Positions 44,729-51,736 of a DNA stretch of 64,000 bases are shown one piece after another; position 1 is the stretch's first letter; each line of letters opens with the position of its first letter. Location of the stretch: positions 1,765 to 65,764 of the forward strand of contig NZ_CDBL01000081.1 of assembly GCF_000820005.1 (NCBI RefSeq), read 5' to 3'. Both the position numbers and the translations under genes were made by a program. This DNA comes from Aeromonas piscicola (GTDB lineage Bacteria; Pseudomonadota; Gammaproteobacteria; Enterobacterales; Aeromonadaceae). The notes below the pieces were generated by a model. It was not told the origin of the DNA, ran no database searches, and worked only from the letters and a program-made list of their open reading frames with translations.

Positions 44729-46714
44729 TCAGGGTGAAAATTCAGCAACCATAACCGGCGCTGGTGTCCGGGCGGAGGTGTCGTGCATTCGTGCACGGAA
44801 GCCGATGCCGGGCTGGTCTGCCAGGTACAGCTTGGTGTTGCCAGGTTCTGCGGCCACGGCATAGGCCTGGTCCATCTTGGATTGGTCCTGCATGCTCTTG
44901 AGCGCCTGACCTGATACGCCGGATGCCTGAGTAACCATCACCTCGAACAGCTCGCGCTTGGTCATCTCCAGGGAGAACCCAATCAGGGGCAGCCGCTTAT
45001 TCAGTGCGACGTGGTTCAGCATGGCCGCCATCAGGGTGGTGTTGTGCGTCGCGATATAACCATCGGTGACATACAGGTGGTTTTCATGGCTCACCGCAAT
45101 GCACTGGCACTCTGCTCGTCTGGTCAGCCTGACGCCGGTGATGATGGGGGCCGGTGTCTTGCGGTTGGCGAACAAGCGATCAGCAAGGCGTGGAGACTTG
45201 ATGATCTCAACATTCGGCAACCGAATACACAGCAAGTGCGCCGGCAACCCGAGCCGTTTATCTCCCTTGTACGAGTAAGCCGTGGTTGCCTTAGTCTTGA
45301 TCCTGGCTGTGCCACCCAACGAGCGCACCAATTCAGCCACACCTTGCGTCAGCTGCTCACTGGCTGATGAGAAGCGAATGACGTTTTTCCCCTCAACCCA
45401 ACCATCGGTCTCCAGCAAGCCGGCCAACACTCCCTCCCTGATTGGGCGGGATGCCGAGTAAACTTCACTCGGAATAAACTTTTCATGGCTAAGCTTCCCG
45501 TAGACGCCAAGCTCTTTCAGAGCTGATCGAGTTTCGCATCCAGTAACCGAATAGCTTATCGAATCCCCCTTCCGTTTCAGTTCGTCCTTGCCACATAGCG
45601 AACCGCCAGCGCGATCAACGATATACGGCTCGCTATTGGTCAGCACTGGAGTGGCACTCGTGAGACCGCCGTCACCCAACATAACGCCGAGTAACCATGG
45701 GTCTATCCCGATGTCCGTGACACTGCCAAAATCACCGCTAACTGAGGGGACGCTAATTCTGGACTTGTAGCGCACCAACCCTGTCAGCCTCATCAGTTCA
45801 TTGGTATCAACTACGGCTGTGCCTGCTGGCAAGCGACTCGAATTGATTTGCCACAGGTGATCAGCGCAGCATTCGATCTCACGACCATCGGAGAATGTCA
45901 CCGCGTAGACATCCTTGACCCCTTGCGGGAAGACCCCAATTACTTTTGAGGCTGCACCATCTTGCGAGGCGACATGGTCGCCTACCTGGATCTTACCCAT
46001 CTCAACCCATGACCCGTCAGCCAGTAAGATCCTGGCATTCAGGGGCTGCGCTTTCCCCATTTTGGGGCGAGCGCCGATGCAGATCAGGGCTGTCTGGCTG
46101 ATACCGCCCGGGTAGAGCAGTTCATCTAGGGCAGGGATGCCAGTGGCGAACCCTGCCAACTCCCCCGGCTTCCGGGTGAGGCGGCGTTCCATCTCGTCAC
46201 ACCACTCGATCACGATGTCACTGGCCGGTGCAGCTATGCCACTGACTCCGCCAGATCGCTTGGCGTCGATCTCGGAAAGCATGCTCCCCATGGTAGCGAA
46301 ACGGTCATCGCAGCTCGTATAACCAGGATCCATCATGGCTGCCACGCAGTCATACAGCTTGGACACGGCAAACCGGCGCTCAGACGCCTGGCGTACAATG
46401 GCGCCGTATGCCTCGATGTTCGATGCGCTCGGGGTGTTCTTGGCGATCTCGATCAGGTATGCCATGCCGCCGATGTCGCCGAGCATGCCATCCACCTCGA
46501 TCCTGTTGCTCACGGTCATCAGGTCAACCGGCTGCTTGGCAGAGACAAGGCTCGATATGGCACCAAAGACGATCTGGTGTGGCCGGCTGTAGAAATCCGG
46601 TTCTGACAGGGACAGATCGTGATAGGCGGATGACCGGATCATCAGGCCGCCCAAGACGGACTGCTCTGCCTCGAAGTTGTGAGGCGGGATGAATCCAGCG
46701 GTGTTATTCGTCAT
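44729..46714 (-). CDS. Truncated phage replicative helicase DnaB with intein
   Basis: 661 residues. The N-terminal DnaB domain (HNFEAEQSVLGGLMI onward) leads to the Walker A site ARPKMGK-(intein)-TTLMAAML. After splicing the host protein would be 324 residues, and it stops at ...VMVAEFSP shortly after LYLADQPGIGF. It lacks Walker B, the arginine finger and the DNA-binding loops of the RecA-like domain. It cannot be a working helicase. The reading frame simply runs out near the prophage left end, which fits deletion of the 3' part together with the late genes. Confidence 0.9.
   Translation of the reverse strand: MTNNTAGFIPPHNFEAEQSVLGGLMIRSSAYHDLSLSEPDFYSRPHQIVFGAISSLVSAKQPVDLMTVSNRIEVDGMLGDIGGMAYLIEIAKNTPSASNIEAYGAIVRQASERRFAVSKLYDCVAAMMDPGYTSCDDRFATMGSMLSEIDAKRSGGVSGIAAPASDIVIEWCDEMERRLTRKPGELAGFATGIPALDELLYPGGISQTALICIGARPKMGKAQPLNARILLADGSWVEMGKIQVGDHVASQDGAASKVIGVFPQGVKDVYAVTFSDGREIECCADHLWQINSSRLPAGTAVVDTNELMRLTGLVRYKSRISVPSVSGDFGSVTDIGIDPWLLGVMLGDGGLTSATPVLTNSEPYIVDRAGGSLCGKDELKRKGDSISYSVTGCETRSALKELGVYGKLSHEKFIPSEVYSASRPIREGVLAGLLETDGWVEGKNVIRFSSASEQLTQGVAELVRSLGGTARIKTKATTAYSYKGDKRLGLPAHLLCIRLPNVEIIKSPRLADRLFANRKTPAPIITGVRLTRRAECQCIAVSHENHLYVTDGYIATHNTTLMAAMLNHVALNKRLPLIGFSLEMTKRELFEVMVTQASGVSGQALKSMQDQSKMDQAYAVAAEPGNTKLYLADQPGIGFRARMHDTSARTPAPVMVAEFSP
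45041..46051 (-). other. Class 3 (WCT) intein with LAGLIDADG homing endonuclease
   Basis: 337 residues in the DnaB P-loop, between Lys221 and Thr559. It starts with Ala (AQPLNARILLADGSWVE) instead of Cys/Ser. Trp67 follows the block B His (CADHLW), Cys317 is at block F position 4 (ECQCIAV), and Thr335 precedes the terminal His-Asn (GYIATHN). These are the three marks of class 3 inteins, which splice from the block F Cys. Two LAGLIDADG motifs (LLGVMLGDGG and LAGLLETDG) show an intact homing endonuclease domain. Confidence 0.88.
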
Positions 46715-47540
46715 TAAATCGACCCTCTCTCACGCCGAGATAGCATTTCTCGGTTATCAGGAATTCAAGGTTCTTGGGCTTCCATGAAGACTCGCCATCG
46801 CTTCGCTTTCGGCTCTCGCACATCCAGCGGCAGTTCTTGGCGATGAAGCCCAGGTAGGCGCGCCAGCGTTCCTCGTTGAATTTGAACTTCGCCCAGAAGT
46901 TTCGGATCTTGGTTTTGCGCGAATCAGTCAGCTCCCGGATGGCTGGCATCTCGGGTAGCAGTTCGTGATAGGCATCCAGGATGGCTTGGTATGGGGTGTT
47001 CTTGACTTGAGTTTTCAGGGGCGTTGCTGCGGGGGTTTCAGCGCAAGCTGATTCCCCATCAGTAACTGTCTTTACTGTCTTTGGAATAATGTCTTTTGTG
47101 TGTCCCTGTTTCTGGGATACCGATACCCCAGTTTCTGGGACACTTTTTGTCCTTGTTTCTGGGACAATGTCCGACTTTCTGTGACACTCTGAAATATCCC
47201 ATTCGCTCAGGTTTTTATTTGGCCCGATCCTGCTGCCTTCTCGCACCAAAACCTTCATGCGAATCAGGGTGTTCTTGGCAAAGTTGACAGCCTTGCGAGA
47301 CAACCCCGTGCGTTCCGCCAACTGAGTGTCCGCAATGCGATCCACCTTCTTGTTAAACCCGTACGTGCATCTGGTGATTGCGTGGACCACCTTCTGCTCA
47401 TTCTTGTTGATGTCTGCCAGGATAAGCGCGTCATACAGCTCATTGGCAATCCTGGTATAGCCGTCGTCAAGGTCTGCCACACGAACCTCCTGCGGCTGCT
47501 CCTGAGTGCTTCTGTCAGGGAATTGAAGTAGGGCGCCCAT
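46704..47540 (-). CDS. Phage replication protein O-like
   Basis: 278 residues. The N-terminal part (DDGYTRIANELYDALILADI, then NEQKVVHAITRCTYGFNKK) is the phage replication O winged-helix domain, which binds the phage origin. The C-terminal part would contact the helicase loader or DnaB. The start at 47540 follows GGGGGT. The end overlaps the dnaB start by 11 nt. Confidence 0.85.
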   Translation of the reverse strand: MGALLQFPDRSTQEQPQEVRVADLDDGYTRIANELYDALILADINKNEQKVVHAITRCTYGFNKKVDRIADTQLAERTGLSRKAVNFAKNTLIRMKVLVREGSRIGPNKNLSEWDISECHRKSDIVPETRTKSVPETGVSVSQKQGHTKDIIPKTVKTVTDGESACAETPAATPLKTQVKNTPYQAILDAYHELLPEMPAIRELTDSRKTKIRNFWAKFKFNEERWRAYLGFIAKNCRWMCESRKRSDGESSWKPKNLEFLITEKCYLGVREGRFNDE

Positions 47541-47541
47541 G

Positions 47542-47694
47542 TCACACCCCCAGCTCATCGGCGAGGCGGCGCACAGCGGCGGCATATTGGTTCGGTGTTA
47601 AGCACTGCCGGCGCAGAGCTGCCTTGCGGAGCTCATAGACTTCCCATGCCGTTGATGGTGAATGGGAATTGCGCGATCCTGATGCTTTTGTCAT
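47542..47694 (-). CDS. Small phage protein between cII and O (hypothetical)
   Basis: 50 codons beginning MTKASGSRNSHSPSTAWEVY behind a good ribosome site (gaggtg) and ending 1 nt before the O start. Mostly helical and basic, with the tail TPNQYAAAVRRLADELGV. No family recognised. Tight packing on both sides supports translation. Confidence 0.6.
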   Translation of the reverse strand: MTKASGSRNSHSPSTAWEVYELRKAALRRQCLTPNQYAAAVRRLADELGV

Positions 47695-47717
47695 AATCAC
47701 CTCGTCATATTCCTTAT

Positions 47718-48005
47718 CTATGCTTCGAAAGCCCCGGTTGCCCCCGGGGCTTTTTTATTGGCCTCGGTCAGTGCCAGGGCCGCCTCTTTGATCGCGTTCC
47801 CGAGCGGGCTGACTTCTGCTGCCATCTTCAGGACGCAGAAAGCCGTGGCCATGTCGCGCCATTTCATTCGGGATACCTTGGATTCATGCCACCCGGCCAA
47901 CTCTGCGAACTTGCGGCCACTGAGTTGGGACAGCGAGATCAGGATGTTGGTCTCAGCGCGGTCTATGTCCTGCTGGGTGGGCTTGCTGTAACTTGCATGT
48001 TTCAT
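47718..48005 (-). CDS. CII-like transcriptional activator
   Basis: 95 residues with the lambda CII layout: RAETNILISLSQLSGRKFAE then a recognition helix in HESKVSRMKWRDMA. It sits where cII lies, between cro and O. CII normally activates lysogeny promoters. No target promoter was checked. Confidence 0.78.
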   Translation of the reverse strand: MKHASYSKPTQQDIDRAETNILISLSQLSGRKFAELAGWHESKVSRMKWRDMATAFCVLKMAAEVSPLGNAIKEAALALTEANKKAPGATGAFEA

Positions 48006-48119
48006 GTGAAATAATCCTTTTCGTTGAAAAATCGAACGTAAGGCCACACTGGGCCTTGTCGGTTTTGTTGCCCTCCTGCATCAGGCTGGCGGCCAGGTTT
48101 TAAAAGAGCGGGGTGCCGG

Positions 48120-48350
48120 TTAGGCGGCCTTGAGTTCAGGCCAAATACTCAACCAGTCCTCTGGATGAAGGTGTTGACGGGTTACTACTCCAGCGCTGTG
48201 AGTCTCAATGAGCACTGATAGCGCCGCCCCCAAAACCTGATTCTTGCTTATCGCCTTGCGGAGATAGCCGACACTGGTTCCGCATCGGCAAGAGAAGTCA
48301 CGTTGTTCATCCAGAGATAGCGAGTTCAAATAACTCCTCAGTTCATTCAT
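48120..48350 (-). CDS. Cro-like repressor (YdaS-type helix-turn-helix)
   Basis: 76 residues starting MNELRSYLNSLSLDEQRDF behind caggag, with the helix-turn-helix CGTSVGYLRKAISKNQ. It is divergent from cI, and the operators lie between them. TTGACC and TAAGCT with a 17-nt spacer form its promoter on the minus strand. Confidence 0.78.
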   Translation of the reverse strand: MNELRSYLNSLSLDEQRDFSCRCGTSVGYLRKAISKNQVLGAALSVLIETHSAGVVTRQHLHPEDWLSIWPELKAA

Positions 48351-48380
48351 ATCTATCTCCTGTTTGATTCTCACAAAGCT

Positions 48381-48432
48381 TACCTGTGGGTAAGCATTCG
48401 GTCAATACCTGTGGGTTGTTTACCTGCTGGTA
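48381..48432. promoter_or_regulatory. Right-hand operator cluster (three sites)
   Basis: TACCTGTGGGTA (48381-48392), TACCTGTGGGTT (48406-48417) and TACCTGCTGGTA (48421-48432) lie between cro and cI. The symmetrical TACC-N4-GGTA core recurs at a second cluster 1.35 kb away. Confidence 0.82.
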
Positions 48433-48452
48433 TGCATTGGTAATCTTTGGCT

Positions 48453-49124
48453 ATGGATAAATACGAGAGACGAAGACTGCGGTTGCTTAAGCTGCGGGAC
48501 GAGCAATGCAACGGAAAGGTCGTTGATGTTGCCAGGAGGATAAGCCGAGAGCCCTCCTATGTGAGCCGGATGCTTTATCCGGAAGGTAAGGTTGGGCGCA
48601 AGCGAATAGCTGATGATATGGTCGAACTTATCGAAACCTCATTTGGGCTGTCTAGAGGTTGGATGGACGGCTTAAGCAAACATGACGATGGCTGTAGCCA
48701 GGTGGTTGGGTCAAAAACGTACCCACTTCTGGCAGCAGTTCAGGCTGGTTCCTTTACTACCGACATACACTCGTACACAGAAAAAGATGCCAAAGCGTGG
48801 ATACCGACGACGAAAAAAGCAGGAGAGAGGTCTTTCTGGCTTGAGGTTGAAGGATCATCCATGACGGCTCCGGCTGGTATCAGGCCCAGCTTTCCAGAGG
48901 GGATGTTGATCTTGGTTGACCCGGATCAGGATGTAGGGGTAGGGGATTTTTGCATTGCCATGATGCATGGTAATGAATTCACGTTTAAACGGCTAATTCG
49001 TGATGGTGGTGCCAATTATCTGCAACCGCTAAACCCTCAGTTCCCATTGCTAACATGCGATGACAATTGCCGCATTGTTGGGAGGGTTATCATGTCGCAG
49101 TGGCCAGAAGAGACGTTTGGTTAA
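48453..49124 (+). CDS. CI-type prophage repressor (S24 autoprotease)
   Basis: 223 residues: an N-terminal DNA-binding domain (helix region [20 protein letters not shown]) and a C-terminal LexA/UmuD-type domain. The cleavage pair is Ala98-Gly99 (AVQAGS), the catalytic Ser136 is in EGSSMTAP, and Lys179 is in TFKRLI. RecA-stimulated cleavage would be expected. The ribosome site before ATG 48453 is weak. Confidence 0.9.
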   Translation: MDKYERRRLRLLKLRDEQCNGKVVDVARRISREPSYVSRMLYPEGKVGRKRIADDMVELIETSFGLSRGWMDGLSKHDDGCSQVVGSKTYPLLAAVQAGSFTTDIHSYTEKDAKAWIPTTKKAGERSFWLEVEGSSMTAPAGIRPSFPEGMLILVDPDQDVGVGDFCIAMMHGNEFTFKRLIRDGGANYLQPLNPQFPLLTCDDNCRIVGRVIMSQWPEETFG

Positions 49125-49228
49125 TCTCTTAAGCGCCAAATTCCATAAAGGATGGCGCATAGGTTGGCGCAGGCGATAACCAGAGCCACGGTCGCTAAAA
49201 CATCTGATAATGACATAAGGAAGACCCC

Positions 49229-49486
49229 GTGAGTGATAGTGAAGAGATGCAGTTAAGGACCTTTCCCATAGAGGTTAATTCTCCGGTCAGGACGCTTTTC
49301 GACCCAAAAACAGGGGAGTTACTGTTGGAATGCTTACATCCTCAATCGGGCGTTGTCGGGACGATTCAGTGGCAGATCCGATTTGACGTGCAGGCAACAG
49401 AGCAATTACTGTCTTCGCTCCCGACTCTGCAAAAAGAGTTCGGTGAGTTAATCGCATTACGAGCCAGCAAAGGTTTCTTGCAATAA
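49229..49486 (+). CDS. Small phage protein after cI (hypothetical)
   Basis: 85 residues from GTG 49229 behind aaggaag. Beta-rich start (RTFPIEVNSPVRTLFDPKTG) and a helical end. No family recognised. Lysogenically expressed position next to cI. Confidence 0.6.
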   Translation: MSDSEEMQLRTFPIEVNSPVRTLFDPKTGELLLECLHPQSGVVGTIQWQIRFDVQATEQLLSSLPTLQKEFGELIALRASKGFLQ

Positions 49487-49641
49487 ATTCTTTCATTTTA
49501 TCTCCTTAAGTTAATTGGTGATCTAATTTTAAAAATCTCCTGCGCAAGATCACTGATATTCCTGTTGGTCATATCTATTTAGCTCAAGATTTACATTAAA
49601 GAATATCATAACTACTTCCCTCTTTCTGTACTACCCTGTCT

Positions 49642-49665
49642 AACCCGCTTCGGCGGGTTTTCTGC
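49642..49665 (+). terminator. Terminator after the cI region
   Basis: The stem aacccgc/gcgggtt with a ttcg tetraloop, then tttct. It separates cI-side transcription from the left operators. Confidence 0.85.
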
Positions 49666-49747
49666 TTTTAAGTTCCACAACCCCTCGCCACCCAAAAACT
49701 AAATTCCCTTAAAAAACAACTCAATGCGTCACCACATACAAAAAACT

Positions 49748-49788
49748 TACCCACAGGTATTGTTGTATTAATTACCCGTGGGTATAGT
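49748..49788 (+). promoter_or_regulatory. Left operators and early promoter (PL-like)
   Basis: Operators TACCCACAGGTA (49748-49759) and TACCCGTGGGTA (49773-49784) match the right cluster. TTGTTG (49760-49765), a 17-nt spacer and TATAGT (49783-49788) form a promoter that the second operator overlaps, so repressor binding would block it. Confidence 0.83.
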
Positions 49789-49817
49789 TATCGGCATCGA
49801 GACGCACCAAGGTCTCC

Positions 49818-49856
49818 CGCTCTTTAACAATGTGGTTCCTACCCGATGCGGGTAGG
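49818..49856 (+). promoter_or_regulatory. nut-like antitermination site (boxA and boxB)
   Basis: CGCTCTTTAACAA (49818-49830) is a near-perfect boxA. Eight nt later, a 7-bp stem CCTACCC/GGGTAGG (49838-49856) with the 5-nt loop GATGC is in the boxB position. An N-like protein is encoded about 350 nt downstream. The loop is not a standard GNRNA pentaloop. Confidence 0.68.
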
Positions 49857-49977
49857 CCAAGCCAAGCAGGCTTTGGGGTGTGGCGAATGAGTGGAGCTAA
49901 GGGGCTTTGCCCTGGACTTAGAAGCTCACCGAGAGCGGCAGGGATTGAAATAGGCCCTGCACGCCACACCACCAAAG
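49857..49977 (+). ncRNA. Structured leader RNA between nut-like site and first early genes
   Basis: A small hairpin (49857-49876) is followed by a branched structure. The outer stem CTTTGG-GGTGTGGCG (49871-49885) pairs with CGCCACACC-A-CCAAAG (49962-49977), 15 bp with one bulge. It encloses two arms: GTG(G)AGCT/AGCTCAC with inner hairpin GGGC-TTT-GCCC (49891-49929), and GCAGGG/CCCTGC (49938-49960). The first six bases of the outer stem also belong to the small hairpin, so the two folds compete. No ORF crosses it. It may be an RNase III target or a regulatory leader. Confidence 0.6.
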
Positions 49978-49998
49978 TCTGTTACTAGGGGAGGGGAT

Positions 49999-50196
49999 AT
50001 GAAGGAGTTAACTCCAGAGGAAATAGAAGCGTGGGATGGCTTATGTGAAAGCTATGACGAGATGGCTGAAGAGATTGAGCGGTCAGCCCCTAAATGCCAC
50101 TTCAAGACCATGAGCCTTGAAGGTGATGAAGGTACTTGGGACGGAGCATGGTGGGAATGCGAAGTATGTGGTCACACCAAGCCATATCGGCTTTGA
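49999..50196 (+). CDS. Small zinc-finger-like phage protein (hypothetical)
   Basis: 65 residues behind ggggagg. Acidic helix (LTPEEIEAWDGLCESYDEMA), then a C-terminal ribbon with Cys-x-x-Cys (WWECEVCGHTKPYRL). First gene of the early leftward-type operon. Function unknown. Confidence 0.65.
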   Translation: MKELTPEEIEAWDGLCESYDEMAEEIERSAPKCHFKTMSLEGDEGTWDGAWWECEVCGHTKPYRL

Positions 50197-50206
50197 GGGG
50201 GTTGGT

Positions 50207-50431
50207 ATGAACGCAAAACAGCGGTACCGCGCCAAGCGGTCAGCTCAATACCACGCCGAGCAGCGCGAGCGCCTGGCGGGAATGCAAGAGGAGTTGGGTT
50301 GCTCCAGTCGCGTAGCCAACGCGATCGGCGGCCCGGCACTTCGGAGGCAACACTCCGGCTCGATATGCTTGCCCGATGTGGCGCTGTATCAAGCGGGTCA
50401 TCGTAAATCTGTGAATGTGACTGCGAGGTGA
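50207..50431 (+). CDS. N-like antitermination protein
   Basis: 74 residues. The N-terminus NAKQRYRAKRSAQYHAEQRE is an arginine-rich helix like the RNA-binding motif of lambdoid N proteins, which often starts in the same Asn/Asp-Ala-x-x-Arg fashion. The C-terminus (LPDVALYQAGHRKS) recalls the P22-type N tail from memory. Its place just after the early promoter and a boxA/boxB site supports the call. RNA specificity cannot be judged here. Confidence 0.62.
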   Translation: MNAKQRYRAKRSAQYHAEQRERLAGMQEELGCSSRVANAIGGPALRRQHSGSICLPDVALYQAGHRKSVNVTAR

Positions 50432-50435
50432 TGGG

Positions 50436-50636
50436 ATGGCTGAATCTGACTGGCCTGAGATTGTTGATTCGCCAGAAGACATAGCGGTAGTTGGCGAGGA
50501 GATATTGGTCTGGGATGGCTGTGACTGGCACATCGACTATGTCGAGGTTTGCCCCGAATACGGCCATCACTACATGGCAAACGGCACCGAAGTTGAGCAA
50601 TGGATGCCGCTACCAGAACCAAAGCAAAAAGATTAA
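50436..50636 (+). CDS. Small acidic phage protein (hypothetical)
   Basis: 66 residues, acidic, with aromatic clusters (ILVWDGCDWHIDYVEVCPEYG) typical of small phage proteins of unknown role. Starts 4 nt after the N-like gene. Confidence 0.6.
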   Translation: MAESDWPEIVDSPEDIAVVGEEILVWDGCDWHIDYVEVCPEYGHHYMANGTEVEQWMPLPEPKQKD

Positions 50637-50643
50637 CCACCAC

Positions 50644-50662
50644 GGCGCCAAGGCGCCTTTTT
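50644..50662 (+). terminator. Hairpin terminator within the early operon
   Basis: GGCGCC-AA-GGCGCC followed by five T residues. It would be read through by antiterminated transcription. Confidence 0.75.
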
Positions 50663-50688
50663 AGTGCCCAACGAAAAGGAAAAGCACC

Positions 50689-50823
50689 ATGCAACAGCTC
50701 TGCTTTGCTGGGTGGCCTGTTGCTGGCTGCCTTGAAGAATCCCAGTTATCCAAATCCATCGAGTGGCTCAAGCGGGCCGCTCGTCGCCTTTCTGACAGCC
50801 TGAGTGTGGGGGTTCCGGTATGA
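50689..50823 (+). CDS. 44-residue phage protein (hypothetical)
   Basis: Starts MQQLCFAGWPVAGCLEESQL behind aaaaggaa and overlaps the next gene by ATGA. A basic helical tail (SKSIEWLKRAARRLSDSL). No family recognised. Confidence 0.5.
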   Translation: MQQLCFAGWPVAGCLEESQLSKSIEWLKRAARRLSDSLSVGVPV

Positions 50824-51065
50824 AGACAATCGCCAAGTTAGCAATGAGCGCAGATCGCCTCATTCAGGGTGTCGCTGACCAGTTCAACGGCAACGCGGCC
50901 CGGCGCCATGAAATGCGAATGCGCGCCATTGAGCTGGGTGACCAGCTACGCCGCCAGCGCTGGGCCAGAAAGCACGCCAAGTCCAATCAGGCTCTCGGCA
51001 AGGCTCCGCAAGGTCACCGGCTGATGCTGTCCCTGATGGCCAGCAATCATAGTCATTCTGTTTGA
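50820..51065 (+). CDS. Small basic phage protein (hypothetical)
   Basis: 81 residues, strongly basic and helical (RRHEMRMRAIELGDQLRRQR). Coupled by ATGA to the preceding small gene. Function unknown; the charge suggests nucleic-acid contact. Confidence 0.6.
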   Translation: MKTIAKLAMSADRLIQGVADQFNGNAARRHEMRMRAIELGDQLRRQRWARKHAKSNQALGKAPQGHRLMLSLMASNHSHSV

Positions 51066-51074
51066 GGGGGTCAC

Positions 51075-51440
51075 ATGACCAGAGAGCACGTTCTTCTCGC
51101 CCTGCTCGAAAGCCGCGAAGCCGAGGCAAACGCCGAGGCTGAATGGATCGCCGAGTGGTGCGAGTCAAACCGCCCGCTGCTGCTGGCCGGGATGCTTGAA
51201 ACTGACCCAGCAACCCTGCTGGGTGAGCTCGGTAGCGACCAGCACCGCCAATACAATCAGGCCATCTTGCTGATGATGCACGACGGCGACCATATGCCGC
51301 TGAAGCAGTTCATCCAGCAGGTGGTTGACGCTGGGCTGATCAAGTTGGCCCAGGCCGCCTGGAACGACCATGTGGCGGCTCTGCACGACGCCATGAGCGC
51401 CGAGCAATGGCAGCAATACCAGCACAGGAGCGCAGCATGA
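51075..51440 (+). CDS. Phage protein, 121 residues (hypothetical)
   Basis: A helical protein starting MTREHVLLALLESREAEANA behind gaggggg. No family recognised. The stop overlaps the next start. Confidence 0.6.
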   Translation: MTREHVLLALLESREAEANAEAEWIAEWCESNRPLLLAGMLETDPATLLGELGSDQHRQYNQAILLMMHDGDHMPLKQFIQQVVDAGLIKLAQAAWNDHVAALHDAMSAEQWQQYQHRSAA

Positions 51441-51736
51441 ACGTATACGCTGTGATGACGAGAGATCTGCGCGTGATGCGTGTTATGCGAACGGAGCGCG
51501 GGGCCAAGAGGTACGCCACCAAGCGAGGCCATTGCACTGTGGGATTGATGGCATCAGCAAGCACCGTCAGCACGCTGTTTCGTAAGCAGCAGGTTTGGCA
51601 TGGCATGACTCGCAGCAACGGCTCTGCTGTTACTGGGCTCGGGTGGGCAACCATAAGGCTGAACGTTCCAGCTCAAGTGAAGTTTGTTAGAGGGGCTGAT
51701 TTGGCTGCAAAATTTTTCAATGGAAGTTCATCATGA
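51437..51736 (+). CDS. Small basic phage protein, 99 residues (hypothetical)
   Basis: Starts MNVYAVMTRDLRVMRVMRTE, basic with beta pattern. ATGA overlaps on both sides place it firmly in the operon. Function unknown. Confidence 0.6.
   Translation: MNVYAVMTRDLRVMRVMRTERGAKRYATKRGHCTVGLMASASTVSTLFRKQQVWHGMTRSNGSAVTGLGWATIRLNVPAQVKFVRGADLAAKFFNGSSS

Noticed and set aside
45041..46051. Reading the Ala-initial intein as a KlbA-like class 2 intein
   Set aside because: Class 2 inteins rely on a Cys/Ser +1 residue attacked directly. Here the +1 residue is Thr and the WCT residues are all present, which fits class 3 better.
49871..49977. Structured leader as a tRNA or tmRNA
   Set aside because: The closing stem ends in ACCA, but there is no T-loop consensus, no 7-bp anticodon arm layout and the arms do not match tRNA geometry.
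49857..49977. Structured leader as an HK022-put-like antiterminator RNA acting alone
   Set aside because: It was the first idea, but a boxA site and an N-like protein are present, so a put-type mechanism is not needed to explain antitermination. It remains possible only as a secondary role.
50600..50803. 67-codon plus frame overlapping the 44-residue gene
   Set aside because: It has no ribosome site and starts inside the previous gene; the frame at 50689 has aaaaggaa and ATGA coupling.
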